Notes: generated by a model from the sequence alone, not told the origin. Positions 17,434 through 26,614 are shown, counted from the stretch's first letter. The stretch: 64,000 nucleotides of DNA from Phycisphaerales bacterium (GCA_029246705.1 JAQWMQ010000011.1:1-64000); one strand, 5' to 3'. A program made the numbers and translations.

Positions 17434-19119
17434 ATGAGTACCGAATCCGAAAAGATCATCTTCTCGATGATGGACATCTCGAAGACGATCAACAAGCGCG
17501 ACATCATCAAGGACATCTCGCTTTCGTTCTATTACGGAGCGAAGATCGGTGTTCTTGGTCTGAACGGAGCGGGCAAGAGCACCGTTTTGAAGATCATCGC
17601 CGGTTTGGACAAGGAGTACGAGGGCAAGGTCCAGATGGCCAAGGGCTTTTCAGTCGGCTTCCTCGAACAGGAACCGCTCCGCAATGAGAGCCGCACCGTG
17701 CAGGAAGTGGTGGAGGAGGGGGCTGCCGAGATCACCGGACTCCTCAAGCAGTTCGAGGAGATCTCCGAACGCTTTGCGGAGGAGATGACTCCGGATGAGA
17801 TGGAGAAGCTCCTCGAACAGCAAGGAGAGATCCAGGAGAAGATCGAACTGGCCAACGGCTGGGAACTCGAATCCCAGTTGAAGCAGGCCATGGAGGCGCT
17901 GCGCTGCCCTCCACCCGAGCAGTCATGCGACACCCTGTCCGGTGGGGAAAAGCGAAGAGTCGCGCTCTGCAGGCTGCTGCTGAGCAGCCCCGACATCCTC
18001 CTGCTCGATGAACCGACCAACCACCTCGACGCTGAAAGCGTCCAGTGGCTCGAGCAGCACCTGGCCCGTTTCCCGGGAACCATCATCGCCGTCACCCACG
18101 ATCGCTACTTCCTGGACAACGTCGCCGGCTGGATCCTCGAACTCGATCGTGGACACGGCATCCCCTGGAAGGGCAACTACTCGTCCTGGCTGGAGCAGAA
18201 GGATGCCAGGATGGCGATCGAGGAGAAGCAGTCCCACAAGCGGCGACGCGCACTGCAACGAGAGCTTGAGTGGGTCCGGCAGAACCCCCAGGGGCGCCAG
18301 GTGAAGAACAAGGCTCGTCTCAATGCCTACGATGCCATGGTCGCGGAGCAGCAGGAGACCCGTGCTGCCGACATCGAGCTCTACATCCCGCCGGGACCCC
18401 GCCTGGGAAGCCAGGTCATCGAGGCCAAGGGGATCACCAAGGGCTTCGGCGACAAGCTGCTCTATGAGGATCTCTCCTTCGAGATCCCGCCCAACGCGAT
18501 CGTCGGGATCGTCGGACCCAACGGTGCGGGCAAGACCACGCTGTTCCGGATGATCCTGGGTTCCGAATCACCCGATGCCGGAACGTTCACGGTCGGTGGT
18601 ACCGTCAAGCTCGGCTACGTGGAGCAGGGTCGGGACTCCATTCCCGAAGGACAGACCATCTGGGAGGCGATCGCCGATGGTGACGAGGAAATCAAGCTCG
18701 GAAAGATGAAGATCAACTCCCGTGCCTACGTCGCACGGTTCGGATTCACCGGTACCGACCAGCAGAAGCTCTGCGACAACCTCTCGGGTGGAGAGCGCAA
18801 CCGGGTCCACCTGGCACGCATGCTCAGGACCGAGTCGAACGTCCTGCTGCTCGACGAGCCGACCAACGACCTTGACGTGAACATCATGCGCGCCCTCGAG
18901 GAAGCCATCCAGAACTTCGCCGGTTGCGCGGTCGTGGTCAGCCACGATCGCTGGTTCCTCGATCGGATCGCGACCCACATCCTCGCCTTCGAGGGCGATT
19001 CGAACGTGGTCTGGTTCAACGGCAACTGGAGTGCCTACGAGGCCGATCGCAGGAAGCGCCTCGGCCAGGCGGCCGATCAGCCTCGTCCGATCAAGTATCG
19101 CAAGCTCACGCGAAGCTGA
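17434..19119 (+). CDS. ettA: energy-dependent translational throttle protein EttA (ABC-F ATPase)
   Basis: 561 residues, family length 555-560. It has two ABC cassettes: Walker A GLNGAGKS (42-49) and GPNGAGKT, signatures LSGGEKRR and LSGGERNR, Walker B/D-loops DEPTNHLD and DEPTNDLD, and switch His in VTHDRYFLD and VSHDRWFLD. An arginine/lysine-rich interdomain linker (about 265-320) is the part that enters the ribosomal E site. The ending, with ILAFEGDSNVVWFNGNW and a basic tail, is characteristic of EttA rather than Uup or other ABC-F subfamilies. It binds ribosomes and gates translation according to ATP/ADP. It is a single-gene unit after a terminator. Confidence 0.95.
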   Translation: MSTESEKIIFSMMDISKTINKRDIIKDISLSFYYGAKIGVLGLNGAGKSTVLKIIAGLDKEYEGKVQMAKGFSVGFLEQEPLRNESRTVQEVVEEGAAEITGLLKQFEEISERFAEEMTPDEMEKLLEQQGEIQEKIELANGWELESQLKQAMEALRCPPPEQSCDTLSGGEKRRVALCRLLLSSPDILLLDEPTNHLDAESVQWLEQHLARFPGTIIAVTHDRYFLDNVAGWILELDRGHGIPWKGNYSSWLEQKDARMAIEEKQSHKRRRALQRELEWVRQNPQGRQVKNKARLNAYDAMVAEQQETRAADIELYIPPGPRLGSQVIEAKGITKGFGDKLLYEDLSFEIPPNAIVGIVGPNGAGKTTLFRMILGSESPDAGTFTVGGTVKLGYVEQGRDSIPEGQTIWEAIADGDEEIKLGKMKINSRAYVARFGFTGTDQQKLCDNLSGGERNRVHLARMLRTESNVLLLDEPTNDLDVNIMRALEEAIQNFAGCAVVVSHDRWFLDRIATHILAFEGDSNVVWFNGNWSAYEADRRKRLGQAADQPRPIKYRKLTRS

Positions 19120-19132
19120 GTCGGGCCCGGAT

Positions 19133-19474
19133 TCAGTTGAACCGGTCGAGCGTCATCGACTTGCCGGAGCCAGGGTCGGTGAAGACAAGGGTGTCCTTGG
19201 TCTCTTCCACCGTGTAGGTTCGTTCGCCAAAGGGCTCGCCGTACATGATGATCGTGTCGCCTGACATCGACCAGGTGCCCGAGACCGCCCGGGTGCTGTC
19301 GGCATACCTGGCCTCGGCGGTGTAGGTGCCATCCCCCGCGAAGGTCACCGAACCGAAGCTGAACGGCCTTTCGTCGGTTGCAGCCCGTCCCTGCCAGGTG
19401 CCGGCAAGCGGTGAGGCACAGGCGGTGAGCAGCATGGCGGAGCAGAGAGAGGCGGTCATCGTGAGTCGGCGCAT
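19133..19474 (-). CDS. small lipoprotein of unknown function
   Basis: 113 residues. A lipoprotein signal peptide ends in the lipobox LLTAC with Cys19 as the predicted lipidated residue. The mature part is rich in beta strands: GTWQGRAATDERP, FAGDGTYTAEARY, VSGTWSMSGDTIIM. This is the lipocalin-like/DUF5640-type repeating pattern of a small barrel that often binds ligands. It is convergent with ettA and divergent from the M24 peptidase gene. Function unknown. Confidence 0.75.
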   Translation of the reverse strand: MRRLTMTASLCSAMLLTACASPLAGTWQGRAATDERPFSFGSVTFAGDGTYTAEARYADSTRAVSGTWSMSGDTIIMYGEPFGERTYTVEETKDTLVFTDPGSGKSMTLDRFN

Positions 19475-19585
19475 GGAGCGATCCTTTCTGATCGTTGCGA
19501 TATCCCCCGGCAGGGTACCCTGTCCTTCGGCTGGACCGCATGAATACGGCCAGAGAGACCCTCAATCCCTCATCCCGGACATTCC

Positions 19586-20737
19586 ATGACCTCACCTGCA
19601 CCCGCACGATTGATCGCCGGCATCCCCGCCCAGAGCAATGCCCTGTTCCACCGGATCCGCTTCAAGGCGGGGGATCCTGCCGCCTGGATCAGCATGCCTC
19701 AAGGCGACACCATCCTCATGATCCGCGATATCGAGGCGGATCGAGCCCGCCGCGAAGTCACCGTCGATCGGGTCGTTTCCCCGGCTGAGTTCGAGCCCGA
19801 ATCAGGTCTCAGCGGTGATCGAGAGACCGCGACCGCGCAGGCTGTCGCGGAATGCCTCGGCCGATCCCGGGTGACCGAGGTCGTTCTCGATCGCTCCACT
19901 CCGCACATCTTCGTCCATCACCTCCAGGGTGCCGGGATCACGGTTCGTTACGACGGTGATTTCGGCGTGCTTGAACGTCGTGCGAAGGAGACGGTCGAAC
20001 TGGATGCCCTGCGGACGGCACAGCATGACACCGAGCGGGCGATGCGAATGGCCTGTGAGCTCATCGGTGGTGCGGACGTCGATGACCAGGGGGTGCTGCT
20101 GGTCGATTCGGAACCCCTGACCTCTGAACGTGTTCGTGTTCGGATCGACGTCATGCTCCTCGAGCTCGGGTACGACAATCCCGGTTCGATCGTGGCCGGA
20201 GGTCCTGCGGCATCCGACTGTCACTTCATGGGGACCGGAGCACTTCGTACCGGCGAACCCGTGATCGTCGACATCTACCCGCGCAGCAAGACCACCCGAT
20301 ACAACGGTGACTGCACCCGGTGCGTGGTCAACGGCACCATCTCCGAGCAGGTCACTCGCATGCACGCCGCCGTCCAGGCTGCAAAGGCGGCAGGCATCGC
20401 GGCGATTCGAAAGGGAGTGACCGGCGAGGCGGTGCACCGGGCCACGATCGAGGTCATCGCCGATCACGGATATTCGACCGGGCTTCCGCCCGAAGGCGCG
20501 GCACCGGATTTCTGTGGCATGGTTCACGGGACCGGGCACGGAGTCGGACTGGATGTCCATGAACCACCGCTTCTGGATTTCAAGGGTCCCGAGCTGGTCT
20601 CTGGTGACGTCCTGACCGTGGAGCCGGGCCTGTACGGCCCCGCAATCGGTGGCATCCGGATCGAGGACATGGTCGCGGTCACCGATGACGGCTGCGAGAA
20701 TTTCAACACCCTGCATGAAGGACTCGATTGGACGTGA
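19586..20737 (+). CDS. M24 family metallopeptidase (Xaa-Pro aminopeptidase-like)
   Basis: 383 residues. The pita-bread catalytic domain begins at about residue 140. Its five metal ligands are readable: D229 (VDIYP), D242 (NGDCTR), H318 (HGTGHGVGLDVHE), E346 (VEPGLY) and E360 (RIEDM). The N-terminal 130 residues are a creatinase-N-like domain but look diverged. Likely a cytoplasmic dinuclear-metal aminopeptidase cleaving before proline, or a related peptidase; the exact substrate cannot be read. The stop overlaps the start of the phosphoesterase gene, so the two are translated together. Confidence 0.9.
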   Translation: MTSPAPARLIAGIPAQSNALFHRIRFKAGDPAAWISMPQGDTILMIRDIEADRARREVTVDRVVSPAEFEPESGLSGDRETATAQAVAECLGRSRVTEVVLDRSTPHIFVHHLQGAGITVRYDGDFGVLERRAKETVELDALRTAQHDTERAMRMACELIGGADVDDQGVLLVDSEPLTSERVRVRIDVMLLELGYDNPGSIVAGGPAASDCHFMGTGALRTGEPVIVDIYPRSKTTRYNGDCTRCVVNGTISEQVTRMHAAVQAAKAAGIAAIRKGVTGEAVHRATIEVIADHGYSTGLPPEGAAPDFCGMVHGTGHGVGLDVHEPPLLDFKGPELVSGDVLTVEPGLYGPAIGGIRIEDMVAVTDDGCENFNTLHEGLDWT

Positions 20738-21330
20738 CGCAACGACGCTTCATCACTGCAGACACGCACTTCGGACATGTCGAGGCGATCGAACGGTTCG
20801 ATCGGCCGTTCGCCGATGTCGATGCGATGGATGACGCAATGGTGAAGGAGATCAACGACGTCGTGGGGCCGGACGATCTCCTCTACCACCTGGGTGACTT
20901 CGTCGGACCGCAGTCCGGAGGAAGATCGAGATCCCGGCACGCCGAGTCGATCCGTGAACGAATCACCTGTCGGAAGATCGTCCTGATCCGTGGAAACCAG
21001 GACCCGCGGGGAAAACCCGATTTCGATCGACTCTTCCATTCGACCCATGAGATCCTGAGTCTCAAGGAATGGAACGATGTCGACCGGGAAGGACCTCATC
21101 GCGTGGTCATGTGTCACTACGGCCTGCGTGTCTGGCAGGGACGGCCGGGTGGTTCGCTCCATCTGTACGGGCATACCCACGGAACCCTGCCCGAGGCAGG
21201 GCGATCGACCGATGTCGGCGTGGATTGTTGGCGGTATCGCCCTCAACCGTTGGGCGAGGTGCTGACCATGCTTGCGGAGCGTCCGGTGGACATGGACACC
21301 GTCCGGTCACGGCTCCAGCCTGATCGGTGA
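20728..21330 (+). CDS. calcineurin-like metallophosphoesterase
   Basis: 200 residues. Motifs run in order: ADTHFGH (D12, H14), HLGDF (D57), RGNQD (N90), CHYG and YGHTHG. In most relatives the third motif is GNHD; here His is replaced by Gln91, which may change metal geometry. The family hydrolyses phosphoesters in the cytoplasm, and the small single-domain form with RPFADVDAMDDAMV resembles phage- and plasmid-type phosphoesterases. Two starts compete: the TTG at 20728 (AAGGA 5 bases upstream) and a GTG at 20734 that forms a GTGA overlap with the preceding stop. Either way it is coupled to the peptidase gene. Confidence 0.88.
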   Translation: MDVTQRRFITADTHFGHVEAIERFDRPFADVDAMDDAMVKEINDVVGPDDLLYHLGDFVGPQSGGRSRSRHAESIRERITCRKIVLIRGNQDPRGKPDFDRLFHSTHEILSLKEWNDVDREGPHRVVMCHYGLRVWQGRPGGSLHLYGHTHGTLPEAGRSTDVGVDCWRYRPQPLGEVLTMLAERPVDMDTVRSRLQPDR

Positions 21331-21346
21331 ACCTTCCGGTGGGTCT

Positions 21347-22015
21347 TCAGTCGCCCTGGCCGGCTTCGGCGGCTTCCTTCGCCGCATGTCGGCAGAGGGC
21401 CTCCAGGGCGTCATGCAGGCCGTTGTGATCGGGGATGGAGTCCAGCCGGTCGAGAAGGCCGTCGATCTGCTTGGTCAGCAGGGCCCCCGAGTCCAGGGAA
21501 TCGATCGCGGTCTCCCCGAGCTCGTTCAAGGCGGCCAGGTACCAGTCGATGTCGGGTTGGGCGTCGTCATCAGACGGCAGGACCCTGGTTCGAACCGTGA
21601 TTCGTCCTATGGCGACGATCGGTCGCAGTTTCAGGTCGGTCAGTGGTTCACGGCAGACCGTGAGCACCGGCACTTCCTGGGCCAGGGCGGCAAGCCGCAG
21701 GTTCTTTGAGTCCGCTCCCACCAGGGGTGGTTCGATCAGGTAGCAACCCGGCTCGACGATGGTGTCCTCGTCCGGCTTGGACTCGAGGAAGCGAATTCCT
21801 CCAGCCACCGCCAGCGCCGCCTCCCAGCGGACCGAACGTGCACTCTTGAGGATCGGAACGATCTCGGCCATGAGACCGAAGTCGTTACAGGTTCGGGCTG
21901 CCTCGAGGGTCTCGAGCGCGATTCGCTCTGCCTCGTATGAACGGCCCTCGGCAAGGGCCTTGCTTGCCTTCTTCATGTTCTCATGAAGTGACTTGCTTCC
22001 GGTGGATCCGCTCAT
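21347..22015 (-). CDS. unknown protein, coupled to the gene at 22012-22647
   Basis: 222 residues with the ATG at 22015, chosen because it overlaps the previous stop as ATGA; a longer frame to 22087 would run well into that gene. The N-terminal third is helical, with a TPR-like look (ENMKKASKALAEGRSYEAERIALETLEAA), then PDEDTIVEPGCYLIEPPLVGADSKNLR and a mixed beta/alpha part. No catalytic motif or signal peptide, so a cytoplasmic protein is likely. I do not recognise the family. The coupling indicates joint function with the next upstream protein. Confidence 0.7.
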   Translation of the reverse strand: MSGSTGSKSLHENMKKASKALAEGRSYEAERIALETLEAARTCNDFGLMAEIVPILKSARSVRWEAALAVAGGIRFLESKPDEDTIVEPGCYLIEPPLVGADSKNLRLAALAQEVPVLTVCREPLTDLKLRPIVAIGRITVRTRVLPSDDDAQPDIDWYLAALNELGETAIDSLDSGALLTKQIDGLLDRLDSIPDHNGLHDALEALCRHAAKEAAEAGQGD

Positions 22016-22647
22016 GAGTCGCCTTCCGTGGTTTCTGGTTCCCTCGTTGCCAGTGCATTGGAACACATGGTGAGGAATTCGATCCAACTCTTCGTCGTTT
22101 CCGGGAACTCGTAGAGCAGACAGTCGCTGAGTGCGGTGAGATCACCGGATGCAACGGCCTGCTTGATGGTCTTCAAGGAGGTCTCGAGTTCGCCGACGAG
22201 TCGGCCGAACGCTTCTTCGGTGGGAGCCTGTGGTCCGCTGGCGAGCACTGCCGGCACGGCTTCACGCAGTACGTGCTCGTCAAGGGTCTGCCAGAGTTCC
22301 AGACCCTCCTGGAGCGGTGTGGTTGCCTGGACGGTCTCTCCAGCCTGAAGGTGACGAGCAGCCTCGGCGAACTGTTCGTTCGCGGCCTCGACCGCGTTTC
22401 GGCCGAGATCCAGCGTTGCTTGGAGGACTTCCGTCGGTTCCATGCTGGTCAGGGCGACTGCTTCCGCGGTTCCGGTGGTGATCGTCGGGTCGCCCAGTTC
22501 CGCAGCGTCGAGCGTGCGGTCATCGACTTCGATCTGGACCACGATGCGGCCAAGCTGATGGGCACGCGCACAACCGCCTTCGATCGCTTCCGCGACGGTG
22601 GTGGGGTTGAGGTCCTCGCACTGACTGCCATCCAGGGTTATGCGCAT
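22012..22647 (-). CDS. unknown cytoplasmic protein
   Basis: 211 residues from the ATG at 22647, which has GGAG 6 bases upstream; an ATG four codons earlier (22659) is possible but lacks a site. No signal peptide or membrane helix. The N-terminal 70 residues look like a small alpha/beta domain (MRITLDGSQCEDL, RIVVQIEVDDRTL). The C-terminal 120 residues are helical, with LQATLDLGRNAVEAANEQFAEAARHLQAGE. I recognise no family. It precedes and is coupled to the gene at 21347-22015. It lies 149 bases downstream of the lpxC-fabZ stop, so it could be a read-through member of that operon, but no shared pathway is evident. Confidence 0.7.
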   Translation of the reverse strand: MRITLDGSQCEDLNPTTVAEAIEGGCARAHQLGRIVVQIEVDDRTLDAAELGDPTITTGTAEAVALTSMEPTEVLQATLDLGRNAVEAANEQFAEAARHLQAGETVQATTPLQEGLELWQTLDEHVLREAVPAVLASGPQAPTEEAFGRLVGELETSLKTIKQAVASGDLTALSDCLLYEFPETTKSWIEFLTMCSNALATREPETTEGDS

Positions 22648-22795
22648 CTCGTACTCCATGGTGCTACAAGCGCTTATCGGCCGAGCTCGTGGCCTTCTTC
22701 AATTGAAAGAGAGAACCGATGGCAAGAGGGGATCATTCGTGTCTTTGACACCGCATGCATGGTCCGAAAGCCGGTTCAGGAGTCGCCATGGGCGA

Positions 22796-24154
22796 TTATT
22801 CGGTTTCAGCGTCGACCATCATGAACTTGATGTGTGCTTCAGCGGCGACCTTGCCGCCGACCAGGGCTCGGCACTTCACGTTTCCGCTTCGGGCCGTGGC
22901 TCGAATCGACTCGACTTCCAGGAGCAGCTGGTCTCCCGGCACGACCGGTCGCCTGAGCTTGACCCGATCCAGACTGAGCAGGACGGCGACCTTGCCGGTG
23001 AGTTCGAGCTTGCGACTCAGCAACAGGCCGCCCATCTGCGCCATGGCCTCCACGATCAGGACCCCAGGCATGATGGGGGTCCCGGGGTAGTGGCCCTGGA
23101 AGAACGGCTCGTTGATCGTGACGTTCTTCACCCCGATCGCCTTCCGGTCGCCATCAGCCCAGAGCAGGCGATCGACCAGGAGCATCGGGAAGCGGTGGGG
23201 CATGAGCTTCTGAATCGCTCGTGCATCCATCACCTGTCCGTCCAGGAGCATCTGGTCCTGGTCCACCAGTGCCATCTGTTCGCGGATCTTGGTGACCAGC
23301 ATCCGGTTCAGGGTGTGCCCTGACCGGTGGGCGAGGATCCTGCACTGCACCGGGCGGCCGACGAGGTACAGGTCGCCGAGCACGTCGAGCACCTTGTGCC
23401 TCACCGGTTCATCGGTGAAGCGGAACGCGTTCTCGATCGGGCCGTCCTCCCCGATGACGAGGACTTCCTTCGGCGTCAGGTGTCGGCACATGCCGCGTTC
23501 CCAGAGGGCTTCGGCCTCTTCGCGAAGGCTGTAGGTCCTTGCCGGTGCGATTTCCTTGGCGTAGTCGCCGGAGACGGCGTTGAAACTCACCGTCTGTCGG
23601 GGAATGCGGTTGGAGTGTTCGCCGTAGTCCAGGTCGAACACGATCCTGGTTCCGGGATCCTCCGAGGGCACGGCGGCAAGCATCTTGCCGTCCTCCTCGA
23701 TGACGATCGGCTCCTTGAGCTTGAAGACCCTTCGTGGAAGCTCCTGCTCGATGACCCCGGTTTCGAGGATGGGGTCGACGAAGAGTTGCGCGGAACCGTC
23801 CCCACACGGGAGTTCCGGTCCGGTCAGTTCGATGATCGCGTTGTCGATCTGCAGGCCTGCGAGCGCCGACATGCAGTGTTCGATCGTTTCGATGGTCGCC
23901 TCGCCGGTCTTGAGCGTGGTTCTTCGCGCTCGGGACACCACCCGATCGACGGTGGCTGGAATTCGAACCGGAGGATCCAGGTCGACGCGTTCGAAAACGA
24001 TTCCGGTCTCGGGGGGTGCGGGTTGGATCTTGACCGCCACCGGCTGCCCGAGCATCAGCCCGATGCCCTCGATGCGCACGGTATCCCTGACCGTCTGTTG
24101 GCGGGGGGACTGGCTGTCCAGTTCAACCTGCTTGTCTTCTTCGAGTCCGCTCAT
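22796..24154 (-). CDS. lpxC/fabZ: bifunctional LpxC-FabZ: UDP-3-O-acyl-GlcNAc deacetylase fused to 3-hydroxyacyl-ACP dehydratase
   Basis: 452 residues. Residues about 20-300 are LpxC, the zinc deacetylase that commits to lipid A. They include the LpxC zinc motif EHCMSAL (His93), RHKVLDVLGDL (His253 and Asp257) and HRSGHTLN (His280). Residues about 310-450 are FabZ, with PHRFPMLLVD, the catalytic His355 in FQGHYPGTP and Glu369 in VLIVEAMAQMGG. The usual glycine-leucine-histidine of LpxC's first loop reads GIGLMLG, so one conserved His is Met. Such fusions are known in several phyla with lipid A. It overlaps lpxD by ATGA and acts in the cytoplasm. Confidence 0.95.
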   Translation of the reverse strand: MSGLEEDKQVELDSQSPRQQTVRDTVRIEGIGLMLGQPVAVKIQPAPPETGIVFERVDLDPPVRIPATVDRVVSRARRTTLKTGEATIETIEHCMSALAGLQIDNAIIELTGPELPCGDGSAQLFVDPILETGVIEQELPRRVFKLKEPIVIEEDGKMLAAVPSEDPGTRIVFDLDYGEHSNRIPRQTVSFNAVSGDYAKEIAPARTYSLREEAEALWERGMCRHLTPKEVLVIGEDGPIENAFRFTDEPVRHKVLDVLGDLYLVGRPVQCRILAHRSGHTLNRMLVTKIREQMALVDQDQMLLDGQVMDARAIQKLMPHRFPMLLVDRLLWADGDRKAIGVKNVTINEPFFQGHYPGTPIMPGVLIVEAMAQMGGLLLSRKLELTGKVAVLLSLDRVKLRRPVVPGDQLLLEVESIRATARSGNVKCRALVGGKVAAEAHIKFMMVDAETE

Positions 24155-25203
24155 TCGTCACTGGCCTTGGAGGCCTTCTCCTGCGATAAGAATCGACGCA
24201 GCATCTTGGACCATTCCGGAAGTCTACGAATGCCGGCATGTTCCCGCAATATCCGAGAGCGATTCCCTGCCGGTATGCCCATCCAGATCTCACCATCGGG
24301 GATATCGTTGATCACGCCCGAAAACGCCCCAATTGACACGCCACGGCCGATCTTGAGGTGGTCTGCGATACCCGCACCACCTCCGATCTGGGTCCCGTCC
24401 CCGATTTGGGTGCTACCCGCGATTCCCACATGGCCACAGAGGATGCAGCTTCTGCCGATCTCGCAGTTGTGCCCGATCTGGCAGAGGTTGTCGATCTTGG
24501 TCCCATCGCCCACCTTGGTGGCGGCGAACTTGCCGCGGTCCACGCAGGTCCCGGAGCCGATCTCCACCCCGTTGCCGATCTCCACGTTTCCGATGTGGGG
24601 AATCTTGACCAGGCCTGATCCGTCGCTGGCTGCCTGGAAACCGAAGCCATCGGTTCCGATGACGGCATTGGCGTGCAGCGTGGTGTCCGATCCGATCGAG
24701 CATTCGTGCCTGATCACCACACCCGAATGCAGGGTGGATCCGGATCCGATGGTCACGTCCGAGTGAAGATGGATGTTGCTGAAGAGGACTGCATGGTCGC
24801 CGATCCTGCAGCCGCTCTCGACATGACAGAACGGTCCGATCCGAACATCCGCTCCCAGCTGCACGTCATCCTCGATGACGGCAGAGGGATGAACGCCGAT
24901 CTCAGGGAGCTTCGGGGGAGGTTCGAAGAGCTCGAGGATCGTCGTCATCGATACTTCGGCATTGTCCACCCGGATCACGGCGGCCGAGCCCGAGTGTGGA
25001 GGCAGTTCCAGGTCCCTGTTCACGACGATGCAGCTGGCCTTGGAATCAGACCAGTGCTTCGAATGTCTCTCGTTGGTCGCGAAGGTGATCTGCCCCTCGA
25101 TGGATCGCTCGATTGCGGCAACACCATGGATGGAAAGCGAACCGTCGCCTTCCAGCGTTCCGTCAATCCTTTTGGCTATCTCCGCCGTGTCGAATCGAGG
25201 CAT
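24151..25203 (-). CDS. lpxD: UDP-3-O-acylglucosamine N-acyltransferase LpxD
   Basis: 350 residues from the ATG at 25203, which has AGGA 8 bases upstream; the longer frame to 25230 would overlap the ompH stop. The N-terminal uridine-binding domain is followed by the left-handed parallel beta-helix built of hexapeptides (IGPFCHVESGCRIGDHAVLF and many I-G-x-x-x repeats, residues 105-300). The catalytic-loop His appears in QIGHNCEIG. A helical C-terminal domain ends the protein. It adds the second 3-hydroxyacyl chain in lipid A synthesis. The stop overlaps the lpxC-fabZ start, so both steps are coupled at translation. Confidence 0.95.
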   Translation of the reverse strand: MPRFDTAEIAKRIDGTLEGDGSLSIHGVAAIERSIEGQITFATNERHSKHWSDSKASCIVVNRDLELPPHSGSAAVIRVDNAEVSMTTILELFEPPPKLPEIGVHPSAVIEDDVQLGADVRIGPFCHVESGCRIGDHAVLFSNIHLHSDVTIGSGSTLHSGVVIRHECSIGSDTTLHANAVIGTDGFGFQAASDGSGLVKIPHIGNVEIGNGVEIGSGTCVDRGKFAATKVGDGTKIDNLCQIGHNCEIGRSCILCGHVGIAGSTQIGDGTQIGGGAGIADHLKIGRGVSIGAFSGVINDIPDGEIWMGIPAGNRSRILREHAGIRRLPEWSKMLRRFLSQEKASKASDE

Positions 25204-25226
25204 GCTCAGTTCCTGACGGTGCAGGC

Positions 25227-25823
25227 TCAACCTGCGCCCGCAGCGTTCATCTTGGCGATCAGGTCCTCGGTGATGTCGAGGACGTCGTTCGCGTAGAGGA
25301 TCCTTCGGGCCGAGATCTGCTGCAGAGTGTTCGCGGAGTCCGATGGATTGATGGTCGGGATGGAGTCGTTGAGCAGGACGATGTCGATCTTCGACGCCTT
25401 CGAGTATTCGGCTGCGGCCGCCCTGATCATGTCGTAGGTGACTCGCAGGTCGTTGGCCTGCTCGCGCTCGAGGAGCAGTGCGGAGTACTTCTGGAATGCA
25501 CGCAGTCTTCCGGCGACCGATACCGCGCGGTCATTCAATTCTGCCATCGCGTCGGTTCCCGGCTCGAGGCTTTCCAGTTCCGCCTGGAGCAGTTCAAGCT
25601 CCTCACGCATGCTGGTGGTCTCGTCCTCCATGTCGACGGCCATCTTCCGGATGTTCTTCTCGGATTCGATGCGGCTGTCGAGGGAGTTGAAGACCTTTTC
25701 AAGGTCGACGAAGGCGACCACTGCAGGTGCGGTCGGTTTCCTGGCTGCGTAGCCGGCCATGAAGGTGAAGCCGACCGCAAGTGCGGCGAACGCCAGGCAG
25801 ACGGCGAGTCGAGTTCGAGCCAT
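25227..25823 (-). CDS. OmpH/Skp-family periplasmic chaperone, copy 1
   Basis: 198 residues from the ATG at 25823, chosen for the signal anchor (MARTRLAVCLAFAALAVGFTF) and the GAGAGG about 9 bases upstream. The mature part starts with FVDLEKVFNSLDSRIESE, typical of OmpH, and continues as long helices (REELELLQAELESLEPG). These form the tentacles that hold unfolded outer-membrane proteins. It ends near YANDVLDITEDLIAKMN, similar to its neighbour. It lies between bamA/ompH2 upstream and lpxD downstream, as in many outer-membrane biogenesis operons. The second copy at 25898-26524 is a diverged paralogue. Confidence 0.85.
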   Translation of the reverse strand: MARTRLAVCLAFAALAVGFTFMAGYAARKPTAPAVVAFVDLEKVFNSLDSRIESEKNIRKMAVDMEDETTSMREELELLQAELESLEPGTDAMAELNDRAVSVAGRLRAFQKYSALLLEREQANDLRVTYDMIRAAAAEYSKASKIDIVLLNDSIPTINPSDSANTLQQISARRILYANDVLDITEDLIAKMNAAGAG

Positions 25824-25897
25824 GTTGTTGTGCCTCTCGTGTTCGTGCTCAAGAGGATTCATTCTCGATGAATCCTCTTCGGGGGTGTCTGGAGAAG

Positions 25898-26524
25898 TCA
25901 GGGGTTGCTGTTGTTCACCCTGACGATGAGCTGTTCGGTGATGTCGGTGGCATCGGAAGCGTAGAGCATCCGGCGATTGAGGATCTGCGAGATCACCTGC
26001 TGTTCCCGACTGACCTGGACGTCATCCGACAGCTTGATGTCGCCGCTTGAATCATTGACGAGGACGATGTCCCAGCCGTCGGCCTTGGCGAGGCTGATGG
26101 TCTGGTCGCGGACCGATTGGTACATCGAACGCCACATGAGTGCTCTTTCCCGGTCGAGTTCGAGCTTCTTCAGCCCACCCCATTCGTCCAGCTCCAGTTT
26201 CATCAGGGCGACCTTGTCGCGAATGGTCTGAGCTCCATCCGGATCGGTCTCGGTCAACGCCTCGGATTTCTTCAGCTCCTCGTTGATCAACTCGGTGCGG
26301 CGGGTGGCTTCGGCATTCAACTTGTCGGCCAGCGTGTTGAGCTCGACTTCCCAGGGCGTGTTGGCGTTGATGCGTTCGAAGACCGTCGTCATGTTGACAG
26401 TCGCCACCTTGGTGGCGGGAGCACTCGCGGGGCGCGTGCCGAAGGCATCGTGTCCCACGAGGACGATTGCCGCGGCGATGGCGAAGGCGAAGGGAAGGGC
26501 GAGAGCGCGTCTTGCGTTGTTCAT
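25898..26524 (-). CDS. OmpH/Skp-family periplasmic chaperone, copy 2
   Basis: 208 residues. Signal peptide or anchor about 1-30 (MNNARRALALPFAFAIAAAIVL). The mature part begins with a VATVNMTTVFERIN segment, the OmpH start, followed by a charged helical stretch and an ending (RRMLYASDATDITEQLIV) nearly matching copy 1 (RRILYANDVLDITEDLIA). This is the first of the two copies in transcription order, downstream of bamA. The tandem pair could have arisen by duplication and then specialised for different clients, which is inference. Confidence 0.85.
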   Translation of the reverse strand: MNNARRALALPFAFAIAAAIVLVGHDAFGTRPASAPATKVATVNMTTVFERINANTPWEVELNTLADKLNAEATRRTELINEELKKSEALTETDPDGAQTIRDKVALMKLELDEWGGLKKLELDRERALMWRSMYQSVRDQTISLAKADGWDIVLVNDSSGDIKLSDDVQVSREQQVISQILNRRMLYASDATDITEQLIVRVNNSNP

Positions 26525-26614
26525 GGCCGAACCTCCTGTTCGGGGTGTTGTTCGAATCGGGTGAACCGGATTGTAGACGGAACTCGCACTGCGGGTGCCG
26601 GGGACCGCTGTCGG

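Noticed and set aside
23327-24766. 479-aa plus-strand frame antisense to lpxC-fabZ and lpxD
   Set aside because: Both opposite genes have full motif sets; the antisense frame has none.
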